DNA of 64,000 bases from Bedellia somnulentella (Eukaryota; Arthropoda; Insecta; Lepidoptera; Bedelliidae), in NCBI GenBank assembly GCA_963576735.1, contig OY755189.1:1550001-1614000 (forward strand). Direction: 5' to 3'. Shown here in pieces: positions 20,894 through 31,859 of this stretch (position 1 is its first letter; the number at the start of each line of letters is the position of its first letter). A model generated the notes under the pieces. That model had not been told where the DNA came from and made no database searches. It saw only the letters and a program-made list of their open reading frames with translations. The position numbers and the translations under genes are program-made.

Positions 20894-21202
20894 ATACATA
20901 TACTTACGGCCATAAATCCCAAAAAGGGGTAGCTAGAGCTTCAGAGGCCGAAATTTCTCGGCCACATTTGGAAGTTACACAGGTAGAAATGAATTTGAAT
21001 GTTTTTGACATGAATTGACTCATGTGACTCATGATACTAATAAATAAAAGATTCTGTTTTCTAAATAAAGAAAATTTTCTTTTCTTTATTTATCTTTTAT
21101 TTATTAGGTAGAAATGAAGTAATTTTCGTGATGGGTCTCCAACCGTATCGCCCAATAACCACTTAGAAAGAGGGTAGTGACATTCTAATCCGGCACTATA
21201 CG
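20894..21202 (-). mobile_element. Family A copy interrupted by a 113-bp insertion
   Basis: Tail and hairpin at the left (cccaaaaaggggtagctaga), head complement at the right (ctaatccggcactatacgg). The copy is split at 20993-21105 by an insertion flanked by the 12-bp duplication aggtagaaatga (20981-20992 and 21106-21117). Confidence 0.75.
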
Positions 21203-21590
21203 GCAAAATATTACATACTAATAGAGGCTACTAATTCTTCAATATAAAATATAGACCCAGTATGAGAAAGAAAATTGACCGAATTCAATATTCTATTAAC
21301 CCTTCATACTAAATGTGCCGTACATAGCGAGTAAGTTATCGTGTCCCTTGAGAATGTCATGATTATAACTTTGAGGCTCAAGGGCACGAGTCACAATAAA
21401 GGTAAGTAGATTCGGCACTTATTCTTCATCTAGTTGAATTACACGTACACTAACTAGTACTGACTTCCTGATTCAATTGATAAGCGTTTAAATAATTTTT
21501 GATGTGTCTTTATTAAAATATACATATATATGTTTGTATTAGATATGTTGTTTATTATTTATGTTGCTATGTGGTATCGGTATATAATAA

Positions 21591-21815
21591 TACTACACCG
21601 TTTCTTCTCGTTGGTGTTCGTTAGAAGCGACTAAGGGTATTGGAGTTCTTCAAAGAATTTTTGGGCGATGTGGTTGGAGACCCACCACCAAAAACCTTTA
21701 CTTTGCAATCTTTTCCCCATTCAGTTTCCAAAAGTGGCTGTGGAATGACTTATTCCGAAGCTCTGGCTACCTCTCCTGGGAATTTATAGCCGTGAGTAAA
21801 TAGATGTATGTATAT
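21591..21815 (+). mobile_element. Family A copy, head missing
   Basis: gggcgatgtggttggagacc, ctctggctacctctcctggg and the gtgagtaaa tail are recognisable. Confidence 0.72.
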
Positions 21816-21877
21816 ATTAGAATGATTTGAAGCAGATTTTTACAAAATAAGTCTTAATACGAAATATAAATAAATTA

Positions 21878-21976
21878 TCATCATTATCAGCCAACTGACA
21901 TCCATTGCTGGACATAGGCCTGGCCAAAAGATGTCCAAAACGACCGGTCCTATGCTGCCATCCATCGGCTTCCCGC
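21878..21976 (-). mobile_element. Diverged 3' end of the same RTE-like LINE
   Basis: It shows tcatcatt followed by atccattgctggacataggc and gaccggtcctatgctgcc, matching the fragment at 53737-53830. It is truncated after about 100 bp. Confidence 0.6.
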
Positions 21977-22557
21977 AACTTGAGTTAATTATAGGGTTCA
22001 GATATTAAGCAGCTATGAGATTTGATAAATTAAGTTTGATATTGCAAGCGACATGTTGACATTATTTTGGCTCTGCGTTGGAAAATATGTTTTGCCTGAT
22101 ATCAAAATTAGTCGTGGTTCCATAGTATTTAATTATATACTTAAAGAAAGCCGTAAAATCGAATAACAATTGGTATTATATATTGAAATGTTTTATATAT
22201 TTAAAAAAAAATAAAAGATATTTGAACTAACTTTGAGCATAGCATAACTAAGCTCGCAGCTATTAGAGCGTGCCAATAGATATTTAATACAGCACAGCAC
22301 AAATTTCTGTGCGATAGATTCTTTATTATGCTCACAGAAACACATAAAACTATTATTATAAGCTCAATCAGAAAATAGCGCACAACATTAAAATATTAAA
22401 GCATTAAAAAATCTAATTCCCATTGTTCATTATGAAAAGATGGTAATTTTCATGAAGTTCAAAGCGGTACGCGAATCAAGTAGACGGGTGTATACCTTAT
22501 TAATATTCAAGGGTGTAAGCCTACACAGTGACGTGATGGCTACAGGAGAATATATTT

Positions 22558-22791
22558 CGCTGCTTTCATATTATAGAGGCACAATTCAAAAAACATGATT
22601 GTTGGGAAAATGCGTTTAAAGAGTTTTGAGGCTCTGTATTTTCACAAAATCGGTCATAAATAAATTAAACTAATAATAACAAAATCATATAACTTTATAA
22701 GTGTATGTCCATTGAGCAGGAAATGTCCATATATTATTCAAACTCAAAATCTCAATTTTTATAGATGTGCCCCTATAATATGAAAGCAGCG
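22558..22791. mobile_element. Small MITE-like inverted repeat element
   Basis: cgctgctttcatattatag at 22558 and its complement ending at 22791 form a 26-bp inverted repeat with one mismatch. The interior is AT-rich and non-coding. Confidence 0.6.
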
Positions 22792-23488
22792 ATTTACACG
22801 ATTTGACACCAGCTGCTTTATTGGCGTGGTGAGCACAAAATGGCGCCCTTCAATCAGCTCTTATTCATAACAATATATATAGCATAACATAATAATATAG
22901 GAAAAAAACCAGGATTGAATTTTAGCTACGAAATTGGTTTTTGGATTTTTTATTTTATCACTGAGCGTGAGCGTTAGGCCGTGAAGCCGAGTCAAATGTT
23001 TGGTATTCAATTGTGTTAACTATGTTATGTAAAGTGTAATGTTGTGTAGGGTCGGTGACATTTGTTCATTTTTGGTATATAGTTAGGTATATATATATAT
23101 TCATATAATATGTGGTTAATTCCTTGATCAAAATAGTAGATATAAAAAAATCAGTAAATACGAGAAACAGCGACCGGTCAAGTTGATACCAAACACCAGG
23201 ATACTATAGAACTAAACCGATATGATATTCCACAAACATAGCAGGAGCCCGGGGCTATGTTGCCCACTACTGTGTGTTTCATGCAAACAATGCTACTATT
23301 GAACAGGAATTGTTGTACACCAAACCAAAGGGACATATTTTGTAACTATATATAAATTTTTAAATCTAACTTTGAATCGTAGGCATGGAATAGCTTTGGA
23401 AAATATTTTTATTTATTTTTTATCTCAGTGTGGTCTATGATTCATATTAAAATTGGTTCACATTTAGAGTAAGCAATCTATATACAAA
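22792..23488. other. Trpm intron, no gene
   Basis: No coding frame or repeat recognised. The patch 23160-23320 (gagcccggggctatgttgcc) has higher GC. Confidence 0.4.
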
Positions 23489-23970
23489 GTTAATTCGGTA
23501 TGCAAAGTTTTACTAAAGTGATGCTGATTACAAAACCATTTTGAGATATTATGGTTATAAACAATATTTTCTTGAGATTATATCAATTGAAGCTAAGATG
23601 ACTGTTATTTTATCAAAAAAACTGTAACAGTGTTTAACCTTCAATGTTGTTTCAAAGACATACGGTTTTGCAGTTCATTAATAAAATATCCAAAATCAAA
23701 GGTTTATTTAGTATAATATCGTGATAATTTCATTTGACATCACAAATTCGTGATATGTTTTGCAATCAGCAACATTTTATAAAATATTTCGCTTCATTTG
23801 CATGTCGCTACGTCAGTAAGTACAAAAGTTGAACAATCTTTAAAAAATCATAACTTTACAATTACTCATTTTAAATGGAAAATATTCAAATTAGTCTTTT
23901 ATTTTTGTGTTTACTATCGAATAAAAATATTTAATAAATACCAAAAAAAACTTTGCATACCGAATTGTGA
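23489..23970. mobile_element. MITE, AATTCGGTATGCAAAGTTTT ends
   Basis: It begins aattcggtatgcaaagtttt at 23491 and ends with the exact complement aaaactttgcataccgaatt at 23949-23968. It is about 480 bp and non-coding. A second copy occupies the window start. Confidence 0.8.
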
Positions 23971-24237
23971 TGATTTTTTCTTGCATATATTTTTTTTATT
24001 CTGCTCTTTAGCAACTCAGTATAATACGTAGTATTATATTATCTGTGATAGTTCACTTCTGAACATTACGTGACATTGTCACCTTGTTTTAGGTTTAGTA
24101 ACAGTTAAATAAATAATTGTATTAATAAAGATTACCGATTACTATTTAATTGTACAACTCCCTTTGTAATTTTTATGGTATAAAGTTTGTGTACAATTTA
24201 ATTTTTAGTATCATATTTCAAATTATTTGGCTTAGTA

Positions 24238-24545
24238 AACATACATATCACTCCATTGTTACATTGAAAACGGCAGAGACTATCAACCGTCATTATTAAC
24301 GATCCTGGCAAGCCTCTCCAGCTTCTGTCACATTAATCAATCTGCTTATTAATTATCTCTTATTCTTCAAATTTTGGATTCCGGCATCAAATAAACTTAC
24401 GTTCATAAACTCACGTCATTAGTACTCATTATGGTAAGGTTATGCCACTTTTTAACATCTCCCATTCCGAGCTTCAGTTAAATTTATCAATGGGAGTATT
24501 TTCATACTTGGCCATTTATTGTCCGCCCTGGTTTTTTGAAAACAT
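24238..24545 (-). mobile_element. Family C copies, diverged (one or two)
   Basis: gagactatcaaccgtcatta and cgatcctggcaagcctctcc, then a second tail-like actcacgtcattagtactca at 24412. Confidence 0.55.
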
Positions 24546-25671
24546 TCTACGTTTAAAATTTTGTCCTAAAATCGCTCCAAACTAACTCAAAATATACTTC
24601 GATTCTAAAAATTCTTAAAACAGATTTAGAGGATCAAAACGAGGTCCGTAAGTGAAAAAGACGGAAACGAGCTATTTAAGGTTGCCAAAGATTATAGAGG
24701 GCAGACTTGAAACCCACGTCATCACGTCACGTGATAAGAATTCGGAGTGATTTTTTCTTGAACTTCACAAAAACCATTACGATTAGATTTGTACGATAAT
24801 AACGCGGTTTCTTACGAGTGGGCGGCTTAGCTGGATGGACTTCAAATGAATTTTGTGGATCTGACAGAAACGTTTATGTTCTCGTTTAGGGTTTCAAACT
24901 ATTTACTTATTTTATAAATGAAGAAATAATGGAGCGTTAAATATGTTTATGTCTTAAATTTGGTCAGGTTTAAATAAATTGTTTTCATGAGAGAGTTTGC
25001 TATTCAAATAATCTTAATTCCTGCAATAGAGTGAATAAAGATTTAGAGTAAATGTGTGTTGATGAGTTTCATACGGGTTCTTCTTTCATCGATGTATTAA
25101 TATTGGAAGAAATGGGGCAGTGCTATTCTAAGCCGATACAACAAAGCTATTAGTAATTATTATTTAATTAATAAACTAAATTCTTAAAAATCTCTTTTAC
25201 TCTTTAAGAGTACTTAAATAGTGAAATGTAAAACGATTTGATGAACTCCGCACTCAGCACTTAGCCTATACCTTTCTTACACAAAAAATAGTTAGTATAT
25301 ACGCATATATACCCATTGCAAATATTTGAACCGTATGACCTCATAAATAACATAGTACGGTAAGTCACAATAGTTTTGTTGCAATCGACACACGCTGGCA
25401 GATTTACGTGCGTATTGTAATACGTTCAGCCGTGTAAGCTCACGTGGAAATTAAACCACTTTGCGTAGTCAGGTGTTGGGAACGTTGTAATATATCAGAG
25501 CTTTAAGCTTTTAATTTTATGTTTTGTTTGTTGGAATTATTTTGTTTTATAGAACAATAATTTAATCTTTATTTGCAATGCTTTTGACACTCAACTTCCG
25601 AAAGTGGCTCAGGAATTATTACTTCTGAAGCTCTGGCTACCCTTTTTAGTGATTTATAGCCATGATATTAT
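24546..25671. other. Trpm intron, no gene
   Basis: AT-rich. A family A hairpin relic lies at about 25590-25665 (cttccgaaagtggctcagga, ggctaccctttttagtgat) next to the family B SINE. Nothing else is recognised. Confidence 0.45.
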
Positions 25672-26058
25672 TAAGCGACATGATAGTCCAGTAGATAGAA
25701 CACCCGCCCGAAAAACAGAAGGGCGTGAGTTCCAATCCTGGGACGGGCCTACACCAATTTGTCTTTTCTAAAGTCATGTGTGTGGTTAATTTATCATGGT
25801 TGCTAACGGTGAGGGAAAACATCGTGAGGAAACCCACATGGCTGAGTTGTACTTAGTCATGTGACAGTGTATTCGTACAAAACGGCGATAGGCCTGCCCC
25901 CTATCACGTTAGTACACTGTCTAAGCAAAACGTGGGTACCCTCTCTGGAAACTAGATGGCGCTTGCCATGTGAGTTCAGGAGTATTGGTGCCTCTGCCAA
26001 CCCCTTCGGGGATAAACGGCGTGAACGTTTATGTTATGTTATGTTATGTTATATTATT
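25672..26058 (+). mobile_element. SINE family B copy, subfamily 2
   Basis: A different tRNA head (gacatgatagtccagtagat and gggcgtgagttccaatcctg) and a different 3' body (gaaactagatggcgcttgcc). The hairpin is followed by gataaacggcgtgaacg and (TTATG)n. Confidence 0.85.
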
Positions 26059-26499
26059 TACGTATGTATTGTGGCATATAGTTAACAGTGTAAATTTAGC
26101 TGTATTGGCAGGTATTTTTATTTGTTAGTTACTCTTTTTAGAGTTCAATGTAAGGATATTGCTAAATTATCGTAAGACATAATTATGTGATGTAAATCAG
26201 TTGTTTTACGCATAGACTAAAACTAAGTTTAGTAATTTAAATGTTACAAAAAAACTTTTAGTACAATTTCTCATTTATAATGAATCCTCTTTTAGTTGGT
26301 ACGAAACAATATGAAACGTTATTTACTTGATTCCCTCTCATTGAGTAGAGAACTAAATATGTTTTTAACACGCTTTTATTAGGTCGACCTGTATGTATGT
26401 AACTATGTAATCAAATCTAAGAAAACTAATTTAACCATCTTCTAAAGGTCATAGCGTTATGAAAATTGGCAGTTGTATGTGATTTCGATGACAATACAA
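26059..26499. other. Trpm intron, no gene
   Basis: AT-rich, no repeat or frame seen. Confidence 0.5.
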
Positions 26500-26960
26500 T
26501 AATATACAATAATATGGTACTGTCGAGCTGATCTGATGATGGAGCCGGAAGATATGAACTGGAACCTCATGATGGATGATCGTATCATAGCCGTGTTTGG
26601 ACTTGTTAAAAAGGTCTTGTAATGAACGTTGCCCATGATTAGGTTTCAAGGTCTGATGATGAAGCCGGAAGATAGGCACTAGCATTCCATGATGAAATAT
26701 CGTATCATAGCCGTGTTTGGACTTGTTAGAAAGGTCTTGTACTGAACCTTGACCACGATTAGGTTTTAAGGCCTGAATACAATAATATGGTACTGTCGAG
26801 CTCATCTGATGATGGAGCCGGAAGATATTAACTGGAACTTAATGATAGATGATCGTATTATAGCCGTATTTGGACTTGTTAGAAAGGTCTTGTAATGAAC
26901 TTTGACCACGAAACGAACTTTGACCACGATTAGGTTTCAAGGTCTGAATACAATAATATG
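26500..26960. repeat. Tandem repeat, three imperfect units of 120-154 bp
   Basis: Units start at ctgatgatggagccggaaga (26531), a variant at 26651 and another at 26806. Each has tcatagccgtgtttggactt-like and gaccacgattaggttt-like parts. The first and third share an acaataatatggtactgtcg lead-in absent from the second. In the third unit gaactttgaccacgaaac is doubled. No coding sense is evident. Confidence 0.85.
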
Positions 26961-27017
26961 GATGTTTAAAATATGCCATTAGCAAAGACTAAAAAGCATA
27001 AAATAAATTAATAGTTT

Positions 27018-27519
27018 AAAAAACACTAAAAAACACGCTTTTATAAGTGCACTTAAAAGTCAAAAATAAATTACGGGTCGTTCAAGTTGTCTCTATTTCT
27101 GGGCTGAAGTGTAAACTATGTGCTTTTAATTATAATATTTGATTGTAAAAGCGTGGGGTGCTGGAGCAGGAAAAACTTTCTTGTAAACAAATACACGAAC
27201 AAAAACTCTACATTTTGCTACTGTTGACTAGTACTTTGAACAGACTGTTTAATATAGAGCCTCCAACTAGTGGTGCTGCAACTCTAGTTAGAGTGCCGAT
27301 CTCTGTAACCTGCTTCCCGAAACATCGCTTAACTTGATTTCTTAGCAAGGTTAACAAAAAATCTTTCCTTTTCCAGCGCCCCACGCTTTTACTATCAAAT
27401 ATTATAATTAAAAGCACATAGTTTACACTTCAGCCCAGAAATAGAGACAACTTGAACGACCCGTAATTTATTTTTGACTTTTAAGTGCACTTATAAAAGC
27501 GTGTTTTTTAGTGTTTTTT
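27018..27519. mobile_element. Foldback-type element with 157-bp terminal inverted repeats
   Basis: 27018-27174 and 27363-27519 are inverted copies, nearly identical over the outer 140 bp (one T/A difference near 27144) and slightly diverged at the inner ends. Outer ends begin aaaaaacactaaaaaacacg. The 188-bp centre has no convincing gene. No target duplication could be fixed because the flanks are A/T runs. It is a MITE or foldback element of unknown superfamily. Confidence 0.78.
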
Positions 27520-27721
27520 ATTTTACTGCAAGTGTTATCCTGTCAATATAACAATCTCGGTCGTGCCGAACACCGTTGCTTCACAACCTGTAGCAAGCAG
27601 CTAATGAAAAATTATACCACTTCAAATAAATTGGAGTGTGGTGAGGAGAACTGCGCTGGGCAGAAGCGCAATTTTGCTAGGGCAACGGTATTGCAATTGT
27701 TCCTAATTGGGATCGTGTTTT

Positions 27722-27775
27722 TATTTACATATTCATATTCATTCATATTCATATTCATTTATTCATTTTAACAAT
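27722..27775. repeat. (ATTCAT)n-type microsatellite
   Basis: Imperfect attcat/atattcat units at about 27728-27770. Probably the tail of an unidentified retroposon in minus orientation. Confidence 0.65.
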
Positions 27776-28176
27776 ATTACATCGTATTTGAATTTTAAGA
27801 CTAACTTAACATTAACTTAAAAACTAAAAAATACAGAAAAAAGTACAGAAATGCATTCGAGGTAAATATTTTTTATGGAGTAAAGATTTCTGTCAATTTT
27901 GATATGATTCATTTCCCTGCGATATCGTTGCTAGGAATAATAGTCTTTAAGAACTTACACGGCACACTGTTAACACAGTACAATTGTAAAGCTGGCTTTG
28001 CAGCATTGCCCAACTGTTTAGAATAATTGAGTGGATAATTAGGTTAGGATTGATAGTTGTAGAAATAGAATAGATAGTTAACCGTGAATCACTGATCTAA
28101 GTAAATTCATTAGCTCTCTAGGATTGGTTGAATTTCAATATATTTAACTGTTACAAGCAAACGAGTACTTGTCATA
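27776..28176. other. Trpm intron, no gene
   Basis: AT-rich, with an A-rich start that may be a retroposon tail. Nothing assignable. Confidence 0.4.
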
Positions 28177-28350
28177 TACATAAACTCACAGCTCTAAATA
28201 TCAAAGAAGGGAAGCTAACTTTGGGAGTTAAGTGAAAACATATGATGGAATAAAGGGTGGTTCGGGGTGGATCTCCAACCACATAACCCAACCACTACTA
28301 AAACACCCAAATACCCTTAGTAGCCTCGTATGACTTCCACAACATTAGTT
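28177..28350 (-). mobile_element. Family A relic
   Basis: cataaactcacagctctaaa followed by aaagaagggaagctaac, then ggtggatctccaaccacata. Confidence 0.6.
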
Positions 28351-28471
28351 AGGTCTATTCTAAAACAATTTACTCGTTTTTAATACAGTTTACGTAGTTC
28401 TTCTTCAATTTAATTGTATCCTTGCACAAGTCTTGCATATTAAAATTCAACAAACTAAATAAAAATCTTAC

Positions 28472-28661
28472 CAGGAGGCCATTCCTGTCCATAGACGAAT
28501 ATTTCAGACCTAGCAATATCCACCCTGTTCCAGGTCAATGCTAAGGACAGCTGCTCGCTGGGAGACAGGTGCTGCGCTCTGAACAGCGCTGTCAGGATGA
28601 CCTGGTCTAGCTCTTGGACCTCGCCACCTTCCGCCCTTTCTTGGATCCTGAATACGGTGAT
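28472..28661 (-). CDS. Trpm: Trpm exon 4 of 10 in window
   Basis: It encodes [20 protein letters not shown], then [20 protein letters not shown] and [20 protein letters not shown], matching the TRPM segment in which ankyrin-like helices begin. The acceptor is gtctccag and the donor is GTAAGA. It enters in phase 0 and leaves in phase 1. It lies isolated between a 14.6 kb and a 20.4 kb intron, both packed with transposons. Confidence 0.94.
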
Positions 28662-28710
28662 CTGGAGACAAGCAAAAGAAATTGTTTAATATTTTTTATG
28701 CATAAATTGC

Positions 28711-28886
28711 TGTGGTGTATCGGTTTAGAAAGCCCAAGCCTATTGCTTTTCGCGGGCGTCGGAGTTGGGAGGCTTACCATCTTTATTTCATAATTTTTCT
28801 CCTCTCAGTTTATAAAAGTGGCTGAGAAAATACAAATTCTTAAGCTGTGGCCTCCCCTTTTTGGGATTTGTAGCCATAAAAGCATG
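28711..28886 (+). mobile_element. Family A copy, internally deleted
   Basis: It runs from gtgtatcggtttagaaagcc to cctccccttttgggatt and gtagccataaaagcatgta. It lies 50 bp upstream (Trpm sense) of Trpm exon 4. Confidence 0.65.
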
Positions 28887-29509
28887 TACGTAACTTTTTA
28901 TTTCAATATTCTATTAGTCAATATAGATTAATGTAAAATAAACGTTGCAATATGTGGCGAGTGATGGTGTCTATGGCTACCCTATTAGCGTGATTATACG
29001 TATGTATGCCATCTGAACAGACTATTTTGTCAAAACCTTTCTCACCAAATGGAGGGTAGAGTCTTCGGTTTTAAGGACTTCTATGTATCATAACATAATT
29101 CATAAACCACTCCTTTAAAAATAAGCTTCCAAGGTACCAAGACAAAAAATAAAATCCCAACTGATGTCCAATGGTTTTGAATTAATATATGCTTTTACAT
29201 ATGACAAAATGTATCTAACCTAATATATGTCAAATATATTAAATAGGTAACAGCTGTCAAACAACTTGAAATGGGTAGTTGGAAAAAACGAATATCCGAA
29301 ACATGTCTCTCTTGAAAATGGACCGGACGCATCGCATTCGAAATTGGAACGAGCGTCGATATTGGATCTTAGTGCAAAGAATACTTCGACCATATGAGGG
29401 GTACTCGTATAATCTAGGACCTCCGACTGTGCTTGATAATGTGGACTGTCAGTGCTAGATACCTATGGAGGCACTAGGTGGTGGTGAGATCAATATGGGA
29501 GTGACTATT
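28887..29509. other. Trpm intron, no gene
   Basis: 29280-29500 has moderately higher GC (gaccggacgcatcgcattcg) and directly precedes a family C tail, so it may be upstream LINE sequence. No frame confirms this. Confidence 0.4.
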
Positions 29510-29668
29510 TTAAAAAGGCAGGCGTCCGAAGTATGAAGAATAAAAGAGCATGAATGAGAAGATTGATGGATGTAAACGAAGCTAGAGAGGTTTGTCAGGA
29601 TCGTACGAAGAGGCGATCGATAGTCTCTGCCTACCCCAATGGAAACTAACGGCGTGAGTATATGTAAT
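29510..29668 (+). mobile_element. Family C 3' fragment
   Basis: ataaaagagcatgaatgaga, gatggatgtaaacgaagcta, agtctctgcctaccccaatg and cggcgtgagtatatgta. Confidence 0.78.
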
Positions 29669-29869
29669 AAAAATACCTTTCAATACTCATTTGAACTAAT
29701 TGTAAGAGTATTTATATGTATGTATGTATGACTATTTTCTACTACGAGTAATACTATTATATGCGCAAGAACAAGGTGCACATGGTCGAAAGCAGGGTAT
29801 AAATACGCACTGGCCTACTAGTTGAATAAATATAGCTTATACGAAATGGCTTAAGCAGCCCTTAACTGT

Positions 29870-29995
29870 TCGGCACACATAAAATCTACACTCACTCATA
29901 TTGCTGTATTGCTGATGTTAGTATTAAGCTGACTATATTTTGTAACCTTATAACAGCTGTGGAATGCAATAAATAAATAAATATAAAAATAAACT
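29870..29995 (+). mobile_element. LINE 3' tail family F
   Basis: ctcatattgctgtattgctg, then taacagctgtggaatgcaat and (AAAT)n. A second copy lies at 55684-55800 on the minus strand. Probably the 3' UTR of a LINE; no coding part remains. Confidence 0.55.
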
Positions 29996-30076
29996 GAATT
30001 TGACAATAACGGTGAAGCCGCACAGGCTACAGGGCTAGCAGCAAACCATTATTTCGAAAAATAATAATATTGTTAT

Positions 30077-30365
30077 GCCGTGTAGTGCCGGCTTAGAATG
30101 TCGCTACCCCTTTCTACCCACGGGTGTCGTAGGAGGCGACTAAGGGTATTTGTAAACTAAAGTAAGTAAGTAAAGTAAAAGACATTTGGGCTTTTTATTG
30201 GATTTTTGGGCGATGCGGTTGGAGACCCATCACCAAAAACCTTTATTTTTACCATCTTTTCCCCACTCAACTTCCAAAAGTGGCTGAGGAATTTATAATT
30301 CCTTAGCTCTGGTTACCCCTTCTAGGGAAATATAGCCGTGAGTATATGTGTGTATGTATGTATGT
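30077..30365 (+). mobile_element. Family A copy with 30-bp internal insertion
   Basis: Subfamily with gtagtgccggcttagaatgt. After gggtatt there is an extra gtaaactaaagtaagtaagt-type stretch, then a second start of the gggctttttattgg segment. The (TATG)n tail is present. Confidence 0.82.
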
Positions 30366-30385
30366 TATACAACTAAACTAACATA

Positions 30386-30755
30386 AAGTAAACATAAACG
30401 TAGTCGCCTTTTATTCCCGAAGGGGTTGGCAGAGGTACCAATGCTTCTGAAACTCACATGGCAGCGCCAGCTAGTGTCCAGAGAAAGGTACCCACGCTTT
30501 GCTTGGGCAGGGTACTCAGGTGATAGGGGTCAAGCCTATCGCCGTTTTGTGCGAATACACTGTCACATAGCTAAGTACAACTTAGCCATGTGAGTTTCCT
30601 CATGATGTTTTCCCTCACCGTTAACAACCATGACAAATTAACCACACATATGACTTTTAGAAAAGACAAATTGGTGTAGGCGCGACCCGGCATTTGAACT
30701 CACGCCCCCCTGTTTTCGGGCGGGTGTTCTACCCATTGGACTATCATGTCGTTCA
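30386..30755 (-). mobile_element. SINE family B copy, subfamily 2
   Basis: Left end cgaaggggttggcagaggta, right end ccattggactatcatgtcg. It shares the cagcgccagctagtgtccag segment of subfamily 2. Confidence 0.83.
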
Positions 30756-31062
30756 CTAAAATAATTAAGCATATAATATTTGACCGATTCCCATGTTTGC
30801 TATATATATGAGTTCTTGGTTTCAAGTGAGTGAGTGAGTGTTCGAGTTCTCAATCTACAATATTTTAGGTAGTCTGTGGTTGGATCTAGATTCAAACCGC
30901 ATGTAATTTCAATTCATAGAATGAATCCGATTGGGAATTATGTCTGTACTTGATTTCCTCGCTCAGTGATTTTAGAGAGCTTTTTACATCATGGGATTTA
31001 TTAATGAAAAAAATACGAACAGCAAATGACTGTGGTGCATTATGATGTGAGTAACATTAACA

Positions 31063-31310
31063 TACACTCATGTCTATTTAGACATAGATTTAGGGATTTC
31101 CCTAGAAGGTGTAGCCAAAGCTGAGGAATTAGAAATAAATCGGCCACTTTTGGAAGTTCATCGGGGGGAAAATGGTATAATAAAGGCTGTTGGTAATGGG
31201 TCTCCAACCACATCACCCAAAACTCCCTAAAAAAGTTTCAGTTTCCTTAGTTGCCTCTTACGCACTCCTACGGGAAGAAATGGGGTAGTGCTATTCGAAG
31301 CCAACATGGT
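31063..31310 (-). mobile_element. Family A copy, diverged
   Basis: ttccctagaaggtgtagcca at the left, gggtctccaaccacatcacc and the aatggggtagtgctattcga head complement at the right. Confidence 0.75.
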
Positions 31311-31595
31311 GAATGAAAGACTCAAAATAAAAATATCGAGTCAGTTCTAAATGTGCATACTACCTTACACTTAATAAGCACATGGAAATCTGTTATGAAA
31401 ACTTTTTCACTCCTTTCATATAAAACCATATTTTTTTATCACTAACGGAACAAACAAACGAAATAAGGTATTTTGGTTAAGTCACATTCAACCACCTACT
31501 ATTTAGTTCAAACGATGCACAACGCAGAATGTACCTTCTATCAAGAGTTGCTAACTCATGCACCACTACTCAAAATTAAACTCAAACTTTGACTT

Positions 31596-31762
31596 TGTTA
31601 TGTGGTTTCCCTCGCGATGAGGAAAACCTCACCGTTAACAACCATTGTAAATTAACCACACATGTGACTATTAAAAGACACATTGGTGTAGGCCAGACCC
31701 GGGATTTAACCCTCACCGTCTTTACGATAAACGGAGTTCTACCCAATAAACTATCACGGTTA
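31596..31762 (-). mobile_element. SINE family B 5' part
   Basis: ccctcgcgatgaggaaaacc, then cattggtgtaggccagaccc and ccaataaactatcacggtt. The 3' half is missing. Confidence 0.72.
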
Positions 31763-31859
31763 CTTGCCACTCAGAAAGTATTGCGACAAAAGGTTTTAAT
31801 GTATGAAACACTGGCCGGTTGTAATGTATACTGAAAATATGAGTCTTCATAAATAAAAA

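Noticed and set aside
26449..26805. 118-codon minus-strand frame
   Set aside because: It lies within the tandem repeat and its apparent protein repeats simply mirror the DNA units.
27511..27771. 86-codon frame after the foldback element
   Set aside because: It starts inside the inverted repeat and ends in a microsatellite; no motif.
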